Assembly: GCF_900046455.1 (NCBI RefSeq)
Contig: NZ_FCOT01000012.1
Span: forward strand, 730,017 to 794,016
Source of the DNA: Cellulomonas timonensis
GTDB taxonomy: Bacteria > Actinomycetota > Actinomycetes > Actinomycetales > Cellulomonadaceae
DNA: 64,000 nucleotides
Direction: 5' to 3'
Made by a program: the position numbers and the translations under genes. A model generated the notes under the pieces. That model worked only from the letters and a program-made list of their open reading frames with translations. It did no database searches and was not told the DNA's origin. Positions 22,594-30,592 of the stretch are shown here, one piece after another. Numbering within the stretch: the first letter of the stretch is position 1; every line of letters begins with the position of its first letter.

Positions 22594-24103
22594 GGGTGGC
22601 CTCCTGCGCGGTCTGCCCGACGGACGCGCCGACGATGTTGTCCTCCGTGACGTCGGCCCCGTGGAGCTCGGCGACCTGGCGGCCCGCGAAGTACACGGCG
22701 CAACGGTCGGCGATGGCGGCGAGCTCGGGGGCGTCGGAGCTCGACACGACGACGGCGACCCCGGCGTCGGCGAGCTGCTTGACGAGCTGGTAGATGTCGA
22801 CCCTCGCGCCGACGTCCACCCCTCGGGTGGGCTCGTTGAGCAGCAGCACCGAGCAGCCCGACAGCAGGGCGCGGCCGAGCAGCACCTTCTGCTGGTTGCC
22901 GCCCGAGAGGTTGCCGATGAGCTGGCGGCCGTGCGGCACGCGGATGCGCATGTCCTCACGGAGCTTGGAGAACTGGGCGCGCTCGTCGCGGGCCATCGGC
23001 AGCAGCCGCTGCAGCAGCGGGAGCTTCGACTTGTCGCGCGAGACCATCGCGTTCTCGGTGACGTCCAGGTGCGGCAGGATGCCCTCGCCCTTGCGGTCCT
23101 CGCTGAGCATGAACACGCCGTTGCGCACCGCCTCGCGGCTGTTGCGCAGCCGCACCGGCTTGCCATCGACGCGGACCTCGCCGCCCAGGGCGGTCAGGTC
23201 GCCGAACAGCGCGCGGGTCAGCTCGGTGCGACCCGAGCCCACCAGCCCGGCGAGCCCGACGATCTCCCCGCCGCGCACGGTCAGGTCGAACGGCGTGGAC
23301 ACACCGGGCACCTCGAGGTCGGTGACCTGGAGGCGCACCTCGGCGCCCACGGTCGCGGCGGCGCCACGCTCGTAGGCCTGCGGCTTGCGGCCCAGCATGT
23401 GCTCGACGAGGCGCGGCTCGTCCAACTCGGCGGTGGGGGCGTGCGCGACGAGCTCGCCGTCGCGCAGCACTGCCACGTCGTGGCAGATCTCGAAGATCTC
23501 GTCGAGGTGGTGCGAGACGTAGACGATGGCCTTGCCCTGCGCGGCGAGGCGGTTGACGATGCCGTGCAGCCGGGTGATCTCGGCGCCGTTCAGCGCCGCC
23601 GTCGGCTCGTCCATGATCAGCACGTCGAACTCGCGGGACAGCGCCCGCGCGATCTCGACCATCTGCCGGTCGCCCACGGTGAGCGAGGAGACCGGGCGGT
23701 CCGGGTCGAGGTCCAGGCCGAGCTGGTCGAGCAGCTCGGCGGTGCGCTTGCGGGTGCGGGCGCGGTTGACCACGCCGCCACCGGTCATCTCGTGGCCGAG
23801 GAACACGTTGTCCGCCACGGACAGCTGCGCGACGAGCCGGAACTCCTGGCTCACCACGCTGATCCCGGCGGCCTGCGAGTCCGCCGAGCTGCGGAAGGTG
23901 TGCGGGGCGCCGTGCACCTGCACCTCACCGCGCACCGGCTGCTCGATACCTCCGAGGATGCGGATGAGCGTGCTCTTGCCCGCGCCGTTCTCGCCGACGA
24001 GCCCCAGCACCTGTCCGGCGGCGAGCTCGATCGACACTCCCTTGAGCGCCCGGACCCCCGGGTACTCCTGCACTACGTCCACGACCTGCAGCACCGCAGC
24101 CAT
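22586..24103 (-). CDS. Ribose-type ABC sugar importer ATPase (two ABC domains)
   Basis: A 505-aa RbsA/MglA-type protein with two tandem nucleotide-binding domains. Domain 1 has Walker A GENGAGKST, signature-like LTVGDRQMVEIARAL and Walker B LIMDEPTAAL. Domain 2 has the degenerate GLVGSGRTEL typical of this family, LSGGNQQKVLLGRAL and LLLNEPTRGVDVGA. In this family domain 2 is catalytically weaker. A strong hairpin separates it from the upstream binding-protein gene. It works with the two permeases immediately downstream. Confidence 0.95.
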   Translation of the reverse strand: MAAVLQVVDVVQEYPGVRALKGVSIELAAGQVLGLVGENGAGKSTLIRILGGIEQPVRGEVQVHGAPHTFRSSADSQAAGISVVSQEFRLVAQLSVADNVFLGHEMTGGGVVNRARTRKRTAELLDQLGLDLDPDRPVSSLTVGDRQMVEIARALSREFDVLIMDEPTAALNGAEITRLHGIVNRLAAQGKAIVYVSHHLDEIFEICHDVAVLRDGELVAHAPTAELDEPRLVEHMLGRKPQAYERGAAATVGAEVRLQVTDLEVPGVSTPFDLTVRGGEIVGLAGLVGSGRTELTRALFGDLTALGGEVRVDGKPVRLRNSREAVRNGVFMLSEDRKGEGILPHLDVTENAMVSRDKSKLPLLQRLLPMARDERAQFSKLREDMRIRVPHGRQLIGNLSGGNQQKVLLGRALLSGCSVLLLNEPTRGVDVGARVDIYQLVKQLADAGVAVVVSSSDAPELAAIADRCAVYFAGRQVAELHGADVTEDNIVGASVGQTAQEATHV

Positions 24104-24129
24104 CGACGTGTCCTTCCTCCGATATGGGA

Positions 24130-24168
24130 GCGGGGAGCGGGGACGGTCCTGCCGTCCCCGCTCCCCGC
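24130..24168 (-). terminator. 17-bp hairpin between binding-protein and ATPase genes
   Basis: Positions 24130-24146 pair perfectly with 24152-24168 around the five-base loop TCCTG. The stem is almost all G/C. It sits between the binding-protein stop and the ATPase start, where such hairpins commonly attenuate readthrough or protect the upstream mRNA. The binding protein would then be made in excess. Confidence 0.75.
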
Positions 24169-24174
24169 CGTGGA

Positions 24175-25209
24175 TCAGTTCTTCTTGGCGAGCGCCGCGC
24201 GGAAGTCCGCGAGGCTGTCGTTCGTGACGATCTCCACCGGGAAGAAGACCGTGCGGGTGTCGGCGTCGTCGTAGCCGGCGTCCTCGCCCTCGAGCAGCGC
24301 GAGGATGGTCTCGACGGCCTTGATGCCCTGGCCGTACGGGTCCTGCGCCACCGTGGCGCTCATGAGGCCCTGCTCGATGAGGTCGAGCGCGCCGTCGGCG
24401 CCGTCGAAGCCGATGAGGATGAAGCCGTCGGCGACGGACTTGCCGGCCGTCTCCATGGCGCGCTGGGCGCCGATGGCCGAGTCGTCATTGGCCGCGTAGA
24501 TGACCTCGAGGTCGGGGTTGGCCGAGAGCATGTCCTGCGCCGCGGCGAAGCCGCCGTCGACGGTGTCGTTGCCGTCCAGGCTCGAGACGATCTCGAAGTT
24601 GTCGTTCGCCTCGAGGATCGTGACGAACTCGGCGACGCGCTCCTCGCCGACGACCGAGCCGGCGTGCAGCTCGATGACGCCGACCTTGTGCGGGCCGGGG
24701 ACCTCGCCGAGCTGCTCGATGACGTACTCGGCCGCGAGGGCGCCGCCGTTGAGGTTGTTCGACTGGATGTAGGCGTCGTAGTCGCCTGCGACACCGATGT
24801 CGGCGATGACCACCGGGATCTTGGCGTCGTGCGCGGCGTCGATCGTGGACGGCAGCGCGGACGGCTGCACCGGCGTGACGATGAGGCCAGAGATGTCCTG
24901 GTTGATCAGGTCGAGGCTGCCCGAGACCTGCTGGCTCTGGTCGGACTTCTGGTCGACGACGACGACCTCGACGCCTGCGGCCTCAGCGCCGGCCTTGACC
25001 CCGGCGGTGTACGACTGCCAGTAGGGGTTCTGCAGGTCGTAGACCGAGTAGCCGATGGTCAGCGGGTCCTTGGCCTCGAACTGCACCTCGGCGCGGTTCG
25101 AGTCGCCGGTGCTGGCGCCGCCAGCGGGCTCGTCGGCGCCACTGGCGCAGGCGGTGAGCATGAGGCCGGCGGCCGCGGTGAGCGCGACGACCTTGAGAGT
25201 GGAACGCAC
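24175..25209 (-). CDS. Sugar ABC substrate-binding lipoprotein (RbsB type)
   Basis: A 344-aa periplasmic-binding-protein-like lipoprotein; GTG 25209 follows AAAGGAGA. The signal is MRSTLKVVALTAAAGLMLTA with the lipidated Cys at residue 21. The mature protein is a two-lobe type I fold (Peripla_BP_4): IGYSVYDLQNPYWQSYTAGV, then ISGLIVTPVQPSALP and VIYAANDDSAIGAQRAME. It would deliver a monosaccharide to the ribose-type permeases. The neighbouring isomerase suggests lyxose, mannose or a related pentose or hexose, but the binding specificity cannot be read by eye. Confidence 0.93.
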   Translation of the reverse strand: MRSTLKVVALTAAAGLMLTACASGADEPAGGASTGDSNRAEVQFEAKDPLTIGYSVYDLQNPYWQSYTAGVKAGAEAAGVEVVVVDQKSDQSQQVSGSLDLINQDISGLIVTPVQPSALPSTIDAAHDAKIPVVIADIGVAGDYDAYIQSNNLNGGALAAEYVIEQLGEVPGPHKVGVIELHAGSVVGEERVAEFVTILEANDNFEIVSSLDGNDTVDGGFAAAQDMLSANPDLEVIYAANDDSAIGAQRAMETAGKSVADGFILIGFDGADGALDLIEQGLMSATVAQDPYGQGIKAVETILALLEGEDAGYDDADTRTVFFPVEIVTNDSLADFRAALAKKN

Positions 25210-25247
25210 GGTGTCTCCTTTGACGGGTGGTGGTGAATCGGGTGAGG

Positions 25248-25997
25248 TCAGCGGATCGCGGTCGTGAGGCGGCCGGAGTTGGCCGCCGGGGACACGAACG
25301 CGTTGTCGTGCAGGCCCGCCCAGGACGGCAGCGGCGCCGGCTTGTCATGCGCGTGCTCGGTGGGCTCGTGGCTGTAGGTCGAGACCTCGCGCACGACGAG
25401 CGGCACCGGCGAGTCCGCGGGGCAGCGGAACGCGTGGAGGTGCTTGCGGTGCATGACGAACTTGGGGTCGCCCGCGCTGAGCCGCACGTAGCTGGTGAGC
25501 TCGGCGTAGGACTCCTCGCGGCCGGCGGCGAGGGCGACGCCCTCGGGCCAGGGCTGGCCGACGGGCATCGGGCGGAACGAGAGGACTTCCTCGTCGTCGA
25601 CGGCGACGGGGGTCGGCGAGTAGAAGACCTCCATCTCGCCGAGCACGACTTCGTAGCTCTCGGTCTTGCGCTGGTGGAAGTGCGGCGGGCAGAACTTGCC
25701 CGGGTGCACGATCATCAGCTTGTCGCAGAGGCCGCTGTACTCGGCGTGCGCGGCGCCCGCGGCGGGCAGGCCGTCGACGGCCGCCTCGTTGAGGGCTTCG
25801 AAGATCACCATGAGCTCGTAGGGCTCACGCGACCAGAGGCCGTTCGCGAACGCCTCGTACTGGTCGTCGCCGAAGACGATGCCCGCGCTGTCGTTCACCA
25901 TCTCGGGGGTGATGGGGTAGCGCAGCGCGCGGGCGAGGCTGGCCGCCTCGTTGAGCCACTCGTCGTACTCGCGACGGGTCACGTGGTCCCGGGTCAC
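25248..25997 (-). CDS. Cupin sugar isomerase, D-lyxose/D-mannose isomerase family
   Basis: A 249-aa protein; GTG 25997 follows GGAGG. The cupin core carries the metal-ligand pattern CPPHFHQRKTESYEVVLGEM (His, His, Glu), then FVMHRKHLHAF with the fourth His. VVREVSTYSHEPTEHAHD is like the end of D-lyxose isomerases of the YdaE type. Such enzymes interconvert D-lyxose and D-xylulose, or D-mannose and D-fructose, with Mn2+. It is the first gene of the LacI-controlled operon, followed by the binding protein. Identity as a sugar isomerase is likely; substrate is inferred. Confidence 0.7.
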   Translation of the reverse strand: MTRDHVTRREYDEWLNEAASLARALRYPITPEMVNDSAGIVFGDDQYEAFANGLWSREPYELMVIFEALNEAAVDGLPAAGAAHAEYSGLCDKLMIVHPGKFCPPHFHQRKTESYEVVLGEMEVFYSPTPVAVDDEEVLSFRPMPVGQPWPEGVALAAGREESYAELTSYVRLSAGDPKFVMHRKHLHAFRCPADSPVPLVVREVSTYSHEPTEHAHDKPAPLPSWAGLHDNAFVSPAANSGRLTTAIR

Positions 25998-26074
25998 AGA
26001 ATCCTCCGTTGGATCGTGCGGGTGCCTCGGCGAGTGACGCCATCGGCACGGTGGAGCGGCCCGGCGTGGTCGAT

Positions 26075-26101
26075 TGAACCGGTTCACGCTGAACCGGTTC
26101 A
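26075..26101. promoter_or_regulatory. Two LacI-family operators for the sugar operon
   Basis: TGAACCGGTTCA, a perfect 12-bp palindrome, occurs at 26075-26086 and again at 26090-26101, with centres 15 bp apart. They lie between the lacI-type gene and the isomerase gene, 78 bp upstream of the isomerase start. The CCGG-centred symmetry is typical of LacI/GalR-family sites. Confidence 0.85.
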
Positions 26102-26198
26102 AGACTCCCTCGCGTCCCGTCGGAAGTCAAATGAGCCCAGGTCACAGTTCGGTGACGACGCGCGAGAGGCGTCGCGAGAACGGATCAGGCGGGAGGAA

Positions 26199-27239
26199 TC
26201 ACCCGGGCGGGGGGCCGCTCGATCCGCGCACCACGAGTTTCGGCTCGAACCGCACGTGCTCGCCCGGGGCGCGCTCGTCGGCGCGCAGCAGCAGCCCGGC
26301 CGCGGCGACGCCCATATCGAAGGCGGGCTGCCGGACGGTGGTCAGCGGCGGGTTCAGGGCCGGCGCGAAGTCGGCGTCGTCGTAGCCGACGAGGGCCATG
26401 TCCTGCGGCACCCGGAGCCCGCGCTCCTGCATCTCCAGCAGCGCGCCGAGCGCCAGCATGTCGTTCACGCACATCACGGCAGTGACGCTCCGGTCGTCCA
26501 GCAGCGGCGCGATCGACGCGGCGCCCTCCGCGACGGTGAGGTCGTCCACCACCACGTCGACCAGCACGTCCTCGGCGTTCAGCCCGCGCTCGGAGATCGC
26601 CAGCACGGCCCCCTCGCGCCGTTCGGCGCACCACGACACCGACGGCGGGCCGTTCACCAGCGCGATGCGCCGATGCCCCAGGTCGACCAGGTGGCCCATC
26701 GCCAGCCGGGCGCCCTCGACGTTGTCCAGGCTCACCCACGCGCCGGTGGAGCCGGCCGCCTGCCGCTCGAGCGTCACCACGCCGAACCGGCGGTCCTCGA
26801 ACGAGGCCCAGTCAGCGGCCCGGTCCACGATCGGGGCGATCACCAGCCCGTCCACGCCCTGGCTCTCCAGCACGCGCAGCACGTGCCGCTGCCGCTCCGG
26901 GTCCTGATGCGTGGAGCCCACCACCATGGTCAGCCCGGCGGCGTCCGCCACCGTCTCGACGCCGCGCAGCATCGTCGCCCAGAACGGGTTGCCCACATCC
27001 GGGACCACCAGGCCGATGAGCTCCGACCGGCGGCTGCGGAGCTGTCCGGCCGCGCGCGACGGGACGAATCCGAGGGAGCGCATCGCCGCCTCGACGCGGT
27101 CGCGCGTCTCCGGCCCGACCCGCTCGGGGTGGTTCATGACGTTGGAGACGGTGCCGAGCGACACTCCGGCGAGCGCGGCGACGTCTCGCACACCGACCGA
27201 ACGCCCGGGCCGCTCCCACGCCCCAGAATCCGCGCCCAT
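26199..27239 (-). CDS. LacI-family repressor of the sugar operon
   Basis: A 346-aa protein starting at ATG 27239. The HTH and hinge are at about 14-65: VRDVAALAGVSLGTVSNVMN with PSRAAGQLRSRRSELIGLVV, the hinge being that of a minor-groove-inserting LacI regulator. The effector domain is of periplasmic-binding type (VPDVGNPFWATMLRGVE, VMCVNDMLALGALLEMQERG). It lies directly upstream of and collinear with the isomerase-ABC operon. Two palindromes follow it, so it most likely represses that operon until a sugar binds. Confidence 0.93.
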   Translation of the reverse strand: MGADSGAWERPGRSVGVRDVAALAGVSLGTVSNVMNHPERVGPETRDRVEAAMRSLGFVPSRAAGQLRSRRSELIGLVVPDVGNPFWATMLRGVETVADAAGLTMVVGSTHQDPERQRHVLRVLESQGVDGLVIAPIVDRAADWASFEDRRFGVVTLERQAAGSTGAWVSLDNVEGARLAMGHLVDLGHRRIALVNGPPSVSWCAERREGAVLAISERGLNAEDVLVDVVVDDLTVAEGAASIAPLLDDRSVTAVMCVNDMLALGALLEMQERGLRVPQDMALVGYDDADFAPALNPPLTTVRQPAFDMGVAAAGLLLRADERAPGEHVRFEPKLVVRGSSGPPPG

Positions 27240-27485
27240 CGGCCCGCGCCCCCGTCCGTCCCGACATCACCGTCGTCGCTGTCCCTGTACTCCCGCTGCA
27301 CACCTGTGGCAGCGCACCCCGCGAGGGACGGCTTCGGATACTACCGGCGGATCTGCGGCCACCTGGGACGACGCCCCTGCCCCGCCAGCGCTCGCGACCA
27401 GCCCGGGGCTGCTCCCCGCGCGGGATCGAGCGGCGAATCGCCCGGTCGCCACCCCTGGCCAACACCACCTCGACGGCGTAGCGTG

Positions 27486-27503
27486 TGTAAGTAATCACTT
27501 ACA
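27486..27503. promoter_or_regulatory. ArsR-family operator
   Basis: TGTAAGT-AATC-ACTTACA is a perfect 7-4-7 palindrome ending just before the AAGGAGG ribosome site of the ArsR gene. The low-GC sequence stands out and fits autoregulatory sites of ArsR proteins paired with SRPBCC genes. The rest of the gap back to the LacI gene (27240-27485) shows nothing clear. Confidence 0.75.
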
Positions 27504-27518
27504 TAAGGAGGCGGTGCA

Positions 27519-27857
27519 GTGCGGGCGGCGGACGACCCACTCAGCCGGGTGTTCAGCGCACTGGCGGACCCCACCCGCAGAGACATCCTCACGCGACTGG
27601 CCGACGGGCCACGCACCGTGGGCGAGCTGGCCGGGCACTACCCGATCAGCCGCCCCGCGGTCTCCCAGCATCTGGCGGTCCTCGAGGCCGCCGGGCTGCT
27701 CACCCGCACGGTGGACGCGCAGTGGCGGCTGTGCACCGTCCGCGAGGAGGGGCTCGACGACGCCTCCGAGTGGATCGCACGGCGCCGCGCCGACTGGACC
27801 GAGCGCTTCGACACCCTCGAGGAGCACCTCCGCTCCCGCAGAAAGGACCAGCGATGA
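27519..27857 (+). CDS. ArsR-family regulator coupled to an SRPBCC protein
   Basis: A 112-aa winged-helix protein; GTG 27519 follows AAGGAGG at 27506-27512. FSALADPTRRDILTRLADGP and YPISRPAVSQHLAVLEAAGL are the classical ArsR/YczG-type recognition region. It has no clustered Cys/His metal site, as is usual for the subgroup that pairs with AHSA1 proteins. The next gene begins inside its stop codon (ATGA). Autoregulation through the adjacent palindrome is likely. Confidence 0.92.
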   Translation: MRAADDPLSRVFSALADPTRRDILTRLADGPRTVGELAGHYPISRPAVSQHLAVLEAAGLLTRTVDAQWRLCTVREEGLDDASEWIARRRADWTERFDTLEEHLRSRRKDQR

Positions 27858-28312
27858 TCGACATGGCCAAGGGCTTCACGCTCGTGCGCGACTTCGACGC
27901 CACCCCGCAGGACCTGTGGCGCGCGTGGACCGACCCCGACGAGGCCGCCGTGTGGTGGCACCCCAGCGGCGTGCACACCCCGCGCGAGACCGTCGCCATC
28001 GACGCCCGCGTCGGCGGCCGGTACGCCTACACGATGGTGAACGACGCGACCGGCGAGCAGTACCCGACTGGCGGCGTCTACCGGGAGGTCGTCGAGCCCG
28101 AGCGGCTCGTCTTCACCTGGGGCCTCCCGGACGGCGACCCCGACGACGCGCCGCTCATCACCGTCACCCTGGAGCCGACCGACGCCGGCACCCGCATGAC
28201 ATTCGACCTGCGCGGGTTCGACGCGGCACGCGGGGACGGCAACGTCTACGACGGCTGGGACAGCGCGCTCGATGAGCTCGACGCGCATGTGACCGCGAGC
28301 GCCGCACGGTGA
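27854..28312 (+). CDS. SRPBCC / AHSA1-domain protein
   Basis: A 152-aa START-like protein. FTLVRDFDATPQDLWRAWTD and the segment WWHPSGVHTPRETVAIDARV, then LVFTWGLPDG and GTRMTFDLRGFD, are characteristic of the AHSA1/activator-of-Hsp90-like SRPBCC family, which binds hydrophobic ligands in a helix-grip cavity. It is translationally coupled to the ArsR gene, a very common pairing. It might modify or bind the compound sensed by that regulator. No catalytic residues can be assigned. Confidence 0.9.
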   Translation: MIDMAKGFTLVRDFDATPQDLWRAWTDPDEAAVWWHPSGVHTPRETVAIDARVGGRYAYTMVNDATGEQYPTGGVYREVVEPERLVFTWGLPDGDPDDAPLITVTLEPTDAGTRMTFDLRGFDAARGDGNVYDGWDSALDELDAHVTASAAR

Positions 28313-28340
28313 CGGGCGACAGGCTGTCGGCGATCGCGCC

Positions 28341-29063
28341 CTAAGCCCGACCGGGCGCGGGCTCGCGGGGCGGCTCCTGGCCGAGGCCGGGATCCGCCCC
28401 GCCCTGGTCGAGGCGGAACGGCGGGTACTCGTCGGTCATCAGGGCGGAGTACGCCGCCACGCGCTGCACCCAGCGCTGCAGCCCGATGACCAGGTCGAAC
28501 AGCGAGCGCGGGTAGCGGCCGCTGAACAGCAGCGCGATGGCCGCGAACAGCACGAGCAGGCTGATCAGCCCGCCACCCGACTGCCAGGCGCCGCCGCCGT
28601 CGTCCCACGAGTTGTCGCCATCCCACGTGCCGCCCCACGGAGCGCCGGTGAGGATGCCGACCACCAGGAGCTGCGGGAACACCAGCAGCCACCACTTCAC
28701 CAGCACGAGCCCGCGGGACAGCCGCTCTGGGTAGTCGACCGTGAGCCGGGCCGGGTAGTCGGGCACGTCCTCCAACGTGAAGGGCGGGTACCTGTCGGTG
28801 CCGAGCGCCCCGTAGGAGTAGAAGGACACGCGCCATCCCCAGCGCAGCACGCCGACGTTGAAGTCGAAGAGCGGACGGGGATAGCGGGCCGTGAACAGGA
28901 TCATCACCCCGGCGATGAACGTCAGGACGAGGAAGACGAGCCACAGCACGAAGAGCACGATGACGTGCGGGATGACGAGCAGCCACTTCAGCAGCCACAG
29001 CCACCGGTTGAGGCCGGGATCGATCTGGCCTTCGAGGTGCAGCGGGTAGGTCGAGGTGCTCAT
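28341..29063 (-). CDS. DUF4389-domain membrane protein with duplicated unit
   Basis: A 240-aa membrane protein from ATG 29063. It contains two copies of a unit made of a helix pair, the motif ARYPRPLFDFNVGVLRWGWR (first copy) or GRYPRSLFDLVIGLQRWVQR (second copy), and a YPPF segment. This is the signature of DUF4389. The N-terminus HLEGQIDPGLNRWLWLLKWL precedes TM1; a Gly/Trp-rich loop separates the halves. Function is unknown; the repeated cytoplasmic RYPR-x-LFD motif may contact lipids. It is monocistronic and convergent with the SRPBCC gene. Confidence 0.85.
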   Translation of the reverse strand: MSTSTYPLHLEGQIDPGLNRWLWLLKWLLVIPHVIVLFVLWLVFLVLTFIAGVMILFTARYPRPLFDFNVGVLRWGWRVSFYSYGALGTDRYPPFTLEDVPDYPARLTVDYPERLSRGLVLVKWWLLVFPQLLVVGILTGAPWGGTWDGDNSWDDGGGAWQSGGGLISLLVLFAAIALLFSGRYPRSLFDLVIGLQRWVQRVAAYSALMTDEYPPFRLDQGGADPGLGQEPPREPAPGRA

Positions 29064-29188
29064 GTCTGGCCTCCGACGCGGGCGGGGAAGACGCTCCGTC
29101 CCACCCTCGCACCGTCAGGCGTCGAGAGCGCCCTAGGGCGCGGCCCAAAAAGCGTGACGCCGCCCCGCGCTACCCCCAGGATGGTCGA

Positions 29189-30571
29189 GTGACCCCACCC
29201 CACGCCGACGCCGACCCGACGCCGACCGCGGGTGGAGTGCTCCCCGACGCCGCGACTGCCGTGGACGTGGAGGTCGGAGGCCACCAGCCCAGCGGCCCCG
29301 ATGCCCCGGCTGACGAGGCCGAGAAGCCGACCTGGCGACGCGACGCCACCCTGTTCCTGGGCGGCCAGACCGTCTCGCTGTTCGGCTCGATGCTCGTGCA
29401 GTACGCGATCATGTGGCACCTCACCCTCGAGACGAAGTCCGGTGGCGTGCTCGCCCTGGCCGCGGTGTTCGGCTTCCTGCCGCAGGCGATCGTGTCGGTC
29501 TTCGCGGGCGTCTGGGCGGACCGGCTCAACCGCAAGGTGATGATCATCGCGGCGGACGCCTCCATCGCGGTGACCACGCTGGTCCTGGCGCTGCTGATGG
29601 TCGGGGGCAGCGACGACCTGTGGCTCATCTACGCGGCGCTGGCCATCCGCTCCGTCGGGGCCGGGGTCCAGATGCCCGCGGTGGCCGCGCTCCTGCCGCA
29701 GCTCGTGCCGACCAGCAAGCTCATGCGGGTCAACGGGATCAACGGCTCCATCCAGTCCGCGATGGTGCTGGTCACCCCGGCCGTCGCGGCGGCCGTCTAC
29801 GCGAGCGCCTCCATCGTCGCGATCTTCTTCATCGACGTGGTGACCGCCGCGATCGGGATCGCACTGCTGGCCCTGCTGCGCGTCGGCCGGGTGGTGCGCG
29901 CCGACCTGGCCGACGGTGAGAAGGCCGGCTACTTCGAGGACCTGGTCGGCGGGCTGCGGTACGTGCACCGCCACGGGTTCGTCCGCTGGCTGCTGGGCCT
30001 GTTCGCGGTCGTCTTCGTGCTCGTCGTCGCGCCGTCCAACCTGACCCCGCTCATGGTGGTCCGCACCTTCGGCGACGAGGTGTGGAAGCTCACGGTGACC
30101 GAGCTCGCGTTCTCCGTCGGGATGACGCTCGGCGGCGTGCTGCTGGCGACGTGGGGCGGTCTGAAGAACCGCATGACGATGATCGTGGGGACCACCCTCA
30201 TCTTCGGCGCCCTGTCCATCGGCATGGGCTTCTCCACGAACATGTGGGTCTTCTTCGCGATCATGTTCGGCTTCGGCCTCGCGGTGCCGTTCTTCTCCAC
30301 CACCTCCATGACGCTCCTGCAGGAGACCGTCGAGCCGGAGCGCCAGGGCCGGGTCTTCGGGATCATGGGCATCGTCATGGCGCTCGCGATGCCGCTCGGC
30401 ATGGCGGTGCTGGGGCCGCTCGCCGACCGGTTCAGCGTCGAGTCGCTGCTGATCGCCACCGGCGCCGTGATCCTCGTGGTCACCGTGCTCGCGATGCTCA
30501 CGCCGTCGGGCCGCCAGGCCGCGCAGGCCGTGCGCGACCATGAGGAGTCGAGCAGCAGCACCGTCGCCTGA
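29189..30571 (+). CDS. MFS transporter, macrolide-efflux (MefA/MdfA-like) type
   Basis: A 460-aa protein starting at GTG 29189, with AGGA eight bases upstream. A 45-residue Asp/Pro/Ala-rich cytoplasmic N-terminus precedes twelve helices. LFLGGQTVSLFGSMLVQYAI and AGVWADRLNRKVMIIAADAS (the MFS loop 2-3 motif) are typical of the macrolide-efflux MFS_3 family. Export of a drug or natural product is the family role; no regulator lies next to it. It ends 22 bases from the convergent glycosyltransferase gene, with no obvious hairpin between them. Confidence 0.9.
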   Translation: MTPPHADADPTPTAGGVLPDAATAVDVEVGGHQPSGPDAPADEAEKPTWRRDATLFLGGQTVSLFGSMLVQYAIMWHLTLETKSGGVLALAAVFGFLPQAIVSVFAGVWADRLNRKVMIIAADASIAVTTLVLALLMVGGSDDLWLIYAALAIRSVGAGVQMPAVAALLPQLVPTSKLMRVNGINGSIQSAMVLVTPAVAAAVYASASIVAIFFIDVVTAAIGIALLALLRVGRVVRADLADGEKAGYFEDLVGGLRYVHRHGFVRWLLGLFAVVFVLVVAPSNLTPLMVVRTFGDEVWKLTVTELAFSVGMTLGGVLLATWGGLKNRMTMIVGTTLIFGALSIGMGFSTNMWVFFAIMFGFGLAVPFFSTTSMTLLQETVEPERQGRVFGIMGIVMALAMPLGMAVLGPLADRFSVESLLIATGAVILVVTVLAMLTPSGRQAAQAVRDHEESSSSTVA

Positions 30572-30592
30572 CGGCCTGACGCGGCTGGCCGC

